A stretch of DNA of 9,646 bases from Chloroflexota bacterium (GTDB taxonomy: Bacteria > Chloroflexota > Anaerolineae > JAADDB01), in NCBI GenBank assembly GCA_013154135.1, contig JAADDB010000046.1, positions 1 through 9,646 on the forward strand, read 5' to 3'. Positions 6,823 to 9,646 of this stretch are shown here, one piece after another. Made by a program: the position numbers and the translations under genes. The notes beneath the pieces were generated by a model. The model saw only the letters and a program-made list of their open reading frames with translations, was not told the DNA's origin and did not search any database. Numbering within the stretch: the stretch's first letter is position 1; every line of letters starts with the position of its first letter.

Positions 6823-9646
6823 TTACCGAAGAACCATGGGCATGAAGACGCGCGAGCCTCCCGTGCCCGGTTCCAACACGTCGGGTACATACACCTCCAC
6901 CGGACCGTGCCAGGTGGTCCGTCCGCCAAGCTCCACATCCTCGATCCAGTACCAGTACGTCTTGCCCCGCTCAACGGTCTCGTCCACGTACCGGTAGGTG
7001 GCGCCGATGACCGACTGCCCCCGGCCGGGGATGAGGGTGTCGTTGATGCGAACGGCCTGGCTCGGGTCGTTCACCTCAGCCCGGTAGACGTTGAAGCCCC
7101 AGTTGTCGAACTCGGCCGTGGTAATCCAGGTCAGGACCACCGCACCCGACTCGTCGAACTCGGCCAGGATGTCGGCCATGGTCACGGCCGTGGGCGCCTG
7201 GATGCTGAAGGTCACATCGTCCGAGATGTCGGGCAGTGTCTGCCCGCCGGCCGAACGCACACCCCGCACGGTCGCGGTGTTCGTTGTGGCATCCGTCTCG
7301 GCCAGGGCCTCGAACACCACCCGGACGGTGTACACCTCACCCGGCGCCATGGAGCCGCCACCGGCCAGGTCGTCCCACGTGAGCGTGCCTTCCGGCATGG
7401 TGCTGTTCGGCATGGGATCGGCCCGCAGGAAGCGCAGGTACGTGGGGTCAAAGGTGTCCTCCAGCCCTATCTGACTCAGGGCCACACCGCCCGTGTTCTC
7501 CACACGGATGGTGAAGGTCACCACATCCCCAACTTCCACCTTCACCGGGGTTCCCGGTGGCACATCAAAGGTCTTGGTCAGCGCCAGGGAAGGCTGCGTC
7601 AACCCGAAGTCCACCTTGCCGACACCACCGGCAGGAGCAACCACATCCACCTGCACGGGCGTGGTCGGCTCATAGCCCCGAGGCCAGCTCGTCAGCTGGA
7701 CCTGGTATTCGCCGGGCGGGAGCATGGGGAACTGGTAGTAACCGTTGTCATCGGTCGTGACGCACTTCACGGGCGTGGTGCTGCCCTTCTCGTAGAGGCA
7801 CACACTCGCCCCGCCGATACCCTGCTCCCCTTCATCCTGGACGCCGTTCCCGTTCGTGTCGTCGAACACGACACCTTCCACCATGGCCGCGGTGTAGCCG
7901 AAGTCCGCGTCCAGGTAGGTGCCGCCGTCCGGCAGGGTGATGGGGCCATGAGGGTTGGTGAAGTGGTCACCCAGGACCAGGAAGTCCTCGGGCAGGGTGC
8001 TTTCCACCACCTTGACGCAGTACGTGCCCGCGGGCAGCCCCTCGAACATGTAATGGCCGTCCGCGTCCGTCCACGTGCGGGCCAGGAGCACATCGTCATC
8101 CGTGCCGCACGTGCCGTCCGGACCGGGCCCGTAGAGCTCCACCTCCACGTTGGCCAAGCCACTCTCACCGCTCTGCTGCACGCCGTCGTTGTTCGCGTCG
8201 TAGAACACCAAGTCGCCGATCTTGCCCGTGCCTGTCGGCCGATAGCCGAAGTCCACGTCCAGATCATCCTGCCCGTCGGACACGTCAACGGCCGCGGGGT
8301 CGTTGTTCGTGGTCAGGGTGTAGAAGGTGAGGACGTGGTTCTCGTCCGTCACGTCCACGATGTAGGTGTCCGGCGGCAGATCGGTGAAGAGGTAATGGCC
8401 ATCGGCATCCGTCGTCACCGTACCGAACACCGGCTCACCCGGGTCAATAACCCCGTTGCCGTTCAAGTCCCGGATGAGCTTGAGGGTGACGCCCGGGATG
8501 CCCACTTCGCCGGCATCCGGCTCGTACACCCCGTTGCCGTTCCCATCCCGCCAGACCAGGTCGCCGATGGAAACGGCCGTGCCACCACCCATGCCTCCGG
8601 TCGTGTAGCCGAAGTCCGCGGTGAGATTGGATTCCCCGTTCCCCAGGTGGACGGGGTAGGGGTCGGGCTGGCTGTTGTTGTCCTCGCCCACCGTGCCGGA
8701 CGTCTTGGTCATGCCGGCCAAAGCGCCGTGGATGTCACTCACCGTGACCAGATAGTGGTCGGTGATGAGATTTTCGAAGAGGTAATGGCCGTTCTCATCG
8801 GTGGTCTCCCGACCGACCATCTTGTCCTCGGCGTCGATGATGCCGTTCATGTTCACATCCACGTAGAGGTCTACCGTGACCCCACCGATGCCCGGTTCAC
8901 CGGCATCCCGCACGCCGTCACCGTTCACATCGTGCCATACCGTATCCCCGATGCTGCCCGGGAGGTAGGAGCTGTGAACGGTTGTGGTCTCCAGATCCCT
9001 GGCCGGAGCCACCCCCGGATCGCTCACCTCAATGCGCACCCGGTTCACCAGCACGGCTTCGTTGAGAACCCGCTCCTTGACCCGGACGACCAGGGTGAGC
9101 GCGGGCTGCGGTTCCGGATATCGCGTGCCCAGATCCCAACGCACTGCATGAGCATCGGGGACGTACACGCCACCGTGGGACGCGGAGACGAAGGTAACGT
9201 TCGCGTCCAGGGTGTCGGTGATGGTGGTGTCGTTGACGAACGCGTTGCCGTTGATGCGCCAGTTGATGGTGTAGGTGAGCACCTCGCCCGCTTCCACCGG
9301 GTCGGGGTTGTCATCCTTGCGCACGCAGAGGGATGCTTCGGCCTGGACTTGGGTCACATCCTCCGCGGTGTTGTTGGCCGGATCGTCGCCGGGCAAGCTG
9401 TTGCTAATCACAGCCCGGTTGACCACATCCGTGGTCCCCACCGGGAACGCGTCGTCCAAGCGAACGGTGAGGGTGACCACACCCCGGGTGTTGGGCTCCA
9501 CCGTGCCCAGGTTGAAGACGACCTGATCCCCCTCCAGGGAGCAGGTGCCCACAGGCGTCTCACACCCCTCGTAGGTCGTGTACTCGGGCAAGGTGTCGGT
9601 AATGGTCACATCGTAGCCGGGCCCCTGACCGGTGTTCTCGTACGCG
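6823..9646 (-). CDS. Large secreted DUF11 / SdrD_B repeat protein (5' end missing)
   Basis: The C-terminal 940 residues of a large extracellular protein; the frame stays open to the right edge, so the start and any signal peptide are outside. Counting from the first full codon: DUF11 at about 1-103 (entered mid-domain, NTGQGPGYDVTITDTLP) and 104-226; four SdrD_B domains at about 232-347, 360-468, 476-584 and 588-682; a third DUF11 at 687-816; a fibronectin-III-like domain at 817-922 with the pattern LTWITTAEFDNWGFNVYR; and a tail 923-940 ending RVFMPMVLR. DUF11 and SdrD_B are beta-sandwich spacers common in adhesins and surface filaments; SdrD_B folds bind calcium. Six Asp/Asn loops of the type DxNxDGxxDxxE are seen. 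There is no LPXTG, PEP-CTERM or membrane helix at the C-terminus. Composition is acidic with few Lys, as expected outside the cell. Function is probably structural or adhesive, but no ligand-binding or enzymatic domain is visible in this part. Confidence 0.9.
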   Translation of the reverse strand, partial: AYENTGQGPGYDVTITDTLPEYTTYEGCETPVGTCSLEGDQVVFNLGTVEPNTRGVVTLTVRLDDAFPVGTTDVVNRAVISNSLPGDDPANNTAEDVTQVQAEASLCVRKDDNPDPVEAGEVLTYTINWRINGNAFVNDTTITDTLDANVTFVSASHGGVYVPDAHAVRWDLGTRYPEPQPALTLVVRVKERVLNEAVLVNRVRIEVSDPGVAPARDLETTTVHSSYLPGSIGDTVWHDVNGDGVRDAGEPGIGGVTVDLYVDVNMNGIIDAEDKMVGRETTDENGHYLFENLITDHYLVTVSDIHGALAGMTKTSGTVGEDNNSQPDPYPVHLGNGESNLTADFGYTTGGMGGGTAVSIGDLVWRDGNGNGVYEPDAGEVGIPGVTLKLIRDLNGNGVIDPGEPVFGTVTTDADGHYLFTDLPPDTYIVDVTDENHVLTFYTLTTNNDPAAVDVSDGQDDLDVDFGYRPTGTGKIGDLVFYDANNDGVQQSGESGLANVEVELYGPGPDGTCGTDDDVLLARTWTDADGHYMFEGLPAGTYCVKVVESTLPEDFLVLGDHFTNPHGPITLPDGGTYLDADFGYTAAMVEGVVFDDTNGNGVQDEGEQGIGGASVCLYEKGSTTPVKCVTTDDNGYYQFPMLPPGEYQVQLTSWPRGYEPTTPVQVDVVAPAGGVGKVDFGLTQPSLALTKTFDVPPGTPVKVEVGDVVTFTIRVENTGGVALSQIGLEDTFDPTYLRFLRADPMPNSTMPEGTLTWDDLAGGGSMAPGEVYTVRVVFEALAETDATTNTATVRGVRSAGGQTLPDISDDVTFSIQAPTAVTMADILAEFDESGAVVLTWITTAEFDNWGFNVYRAEVNDPSQAVRINDTLIPGRGQSVIGATYRYVDETVERGKTYWYWIEDVELGGRTTWHGPVEVYVPDVLEPGTGGSRVFMPMVLR
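6826..6852 (-). other. C-terminal RVFMPMVLR tail of the large surface protein
   Basis: The last nine codons encode RVFMPMVLR after a GTGGS spacer. I recall tails of the form (V/I)(F/Y)LPLV(L/M)R at the ends of many exported Chloroflexota proteins, often after the same fibronectin-III-like domain. Its short hydrophobic Pro-containing patch with flanking Arg could be a sorting tag, but no function is established here. Confidence 0.45.
7198..7587 (-). other. DUF11 domain next to the C-terminal region
   Basis: This segment of the large protein begins LALTKTFDVPPG and contains the DUF11 core: GDVVTFTIRVENTGG, then a DTF..YLRFL strand, a GTLTWDD turn, GEVYTVRVVFEAL and TNTATVRGV. It is separated from the two N-terminal DUF11 units by the SdrD_B array, so the domain order is DUF11, SdrD_B, DUF11 and not two simple blocks. 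Confidence 0.8.
7600..8952 (-). repeat. Tandem array of four SdrD_B domain repeats
   Basis: Units lie at 8952-8605, 8568-8242, 8220-7894 and 7884-7600, roughly 330-390 bp apart. Each starts with (I)GDxVxxDxNxDG, has a central TDxxGHYxFxxLPxGxY segment and, in the first three, ends in DADFGY or similar. Units 1 and 2 carry a second DxNxNG loop in the middle; unit 3 has the DGTCGTDDD variant instead; unit 4 is shortest and most divergent. The homology is visible in DNA: GAAGAGGTAATGGCC occurs at 8386-8400 and 8776-8790, and an 18-bp string occurs at both 7892-7909 and 8603-8620. The array therefore grew by duplication of a unit encoding about 110 residues. Confidence 0.88.

Noticed and set aside
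7600..8952. Regularly spaced repeats resembling a CRISPR or other non-coding array.
   Set aside because: The period is about 330-390 bp, the repeats keep one reading frame and encode SdrD_B domains, and there are no short identical repeats with unique spacers.
7091..9526. Open frames on the plus strand opposite the large repeat gene.
   Set aside because: They are short, Ser/Thr/Arg-rich, lack ribosome binding sites and are explained by the repeat-coding strand.
9607..9609. GTG as the start codon of the large minus-strand gene.
   Set aside because: The frame continues upstream to the window edge with typical DUF11 sequence (NTGQGPGYDV), so this codon is an internal valine in mid-domain.

Overview
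The window is high-GC bacterial DNA (estimated by eye at about 60% GC) with two convergent blocks. I infer a member of the Chloroflexota, probably near the Anaerolineae/Ardenticatenia. The reasons are that SecA carries inserts I associate with that phylum (an acidic segment with a FLYDP core in the first nucleotide-binding domain and a charged segment in the second), that a secreted DUF11/SdrD_B protein has a C-terminal domain ending in RVFMPMVLR, a tail type I recall from Chloroflexota surface proteins, and that the gene style is compact. The taxon is an inference, not a database result.

Left block, plus strand, about 90-6375: four genes that look like one operon. They are secA (1042 aa), an alpha/beta hydrolase with a complete Ser-Asp-His triad, an endonuclease/exonuclease/phosphatase (EEP) superfamily protein with its catalytic residues intact, and a membrane glycosyltransferase of the processive GT2 type (D, DxD, ED, QQxRW). 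The gaps are 22, 8 and 14 bp, each gene has a good Shine-Dalgarno sequence, and a strong compound intrinsic terminator follows the last gene (6417-6474). The first 88 bases hold the secA leader; no promoter or upstream gene can be supported there.

Right block, minus strand, about 9646-6507: the 3' part of a large secreted repeat protein, whose 5' end lies beyond the right edge, then a 91 bp spacer with a hairpin, then a 74-aa protein. The large protein shows two DUF11 domains, four SdrD_B domains with six Asp/Asn-rich calcium loops, a third DUF11, a fibronectin-III-like domain and the short hydrophobic/basic tail. The 74-aa protein is almost nothing but a signal peptide, a Thr/Pro linker and a PEP-CTERM sorting signal.

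How the genes may work together: SecA drives export through SecYEG, so the right-hand products would be its clients. The GT2 enzyme would make or extend a polysaccharide at the membrane, and PEP-CTERM/exosortase systems are generally linked to exopolysaccharide production. The window therefore has a cell-envelope flavour, but no direct functional link between the two blocks is shown by the sequence. The most interesting points are the passenger-less PEP-CTERM protein beside a giant surface protein with a different C-terminal tail, and the non-standard additions to SecA: a 43-residue charged insertion near the N-terminus and an Ala-rich, polybasic tail after the zinc motif.
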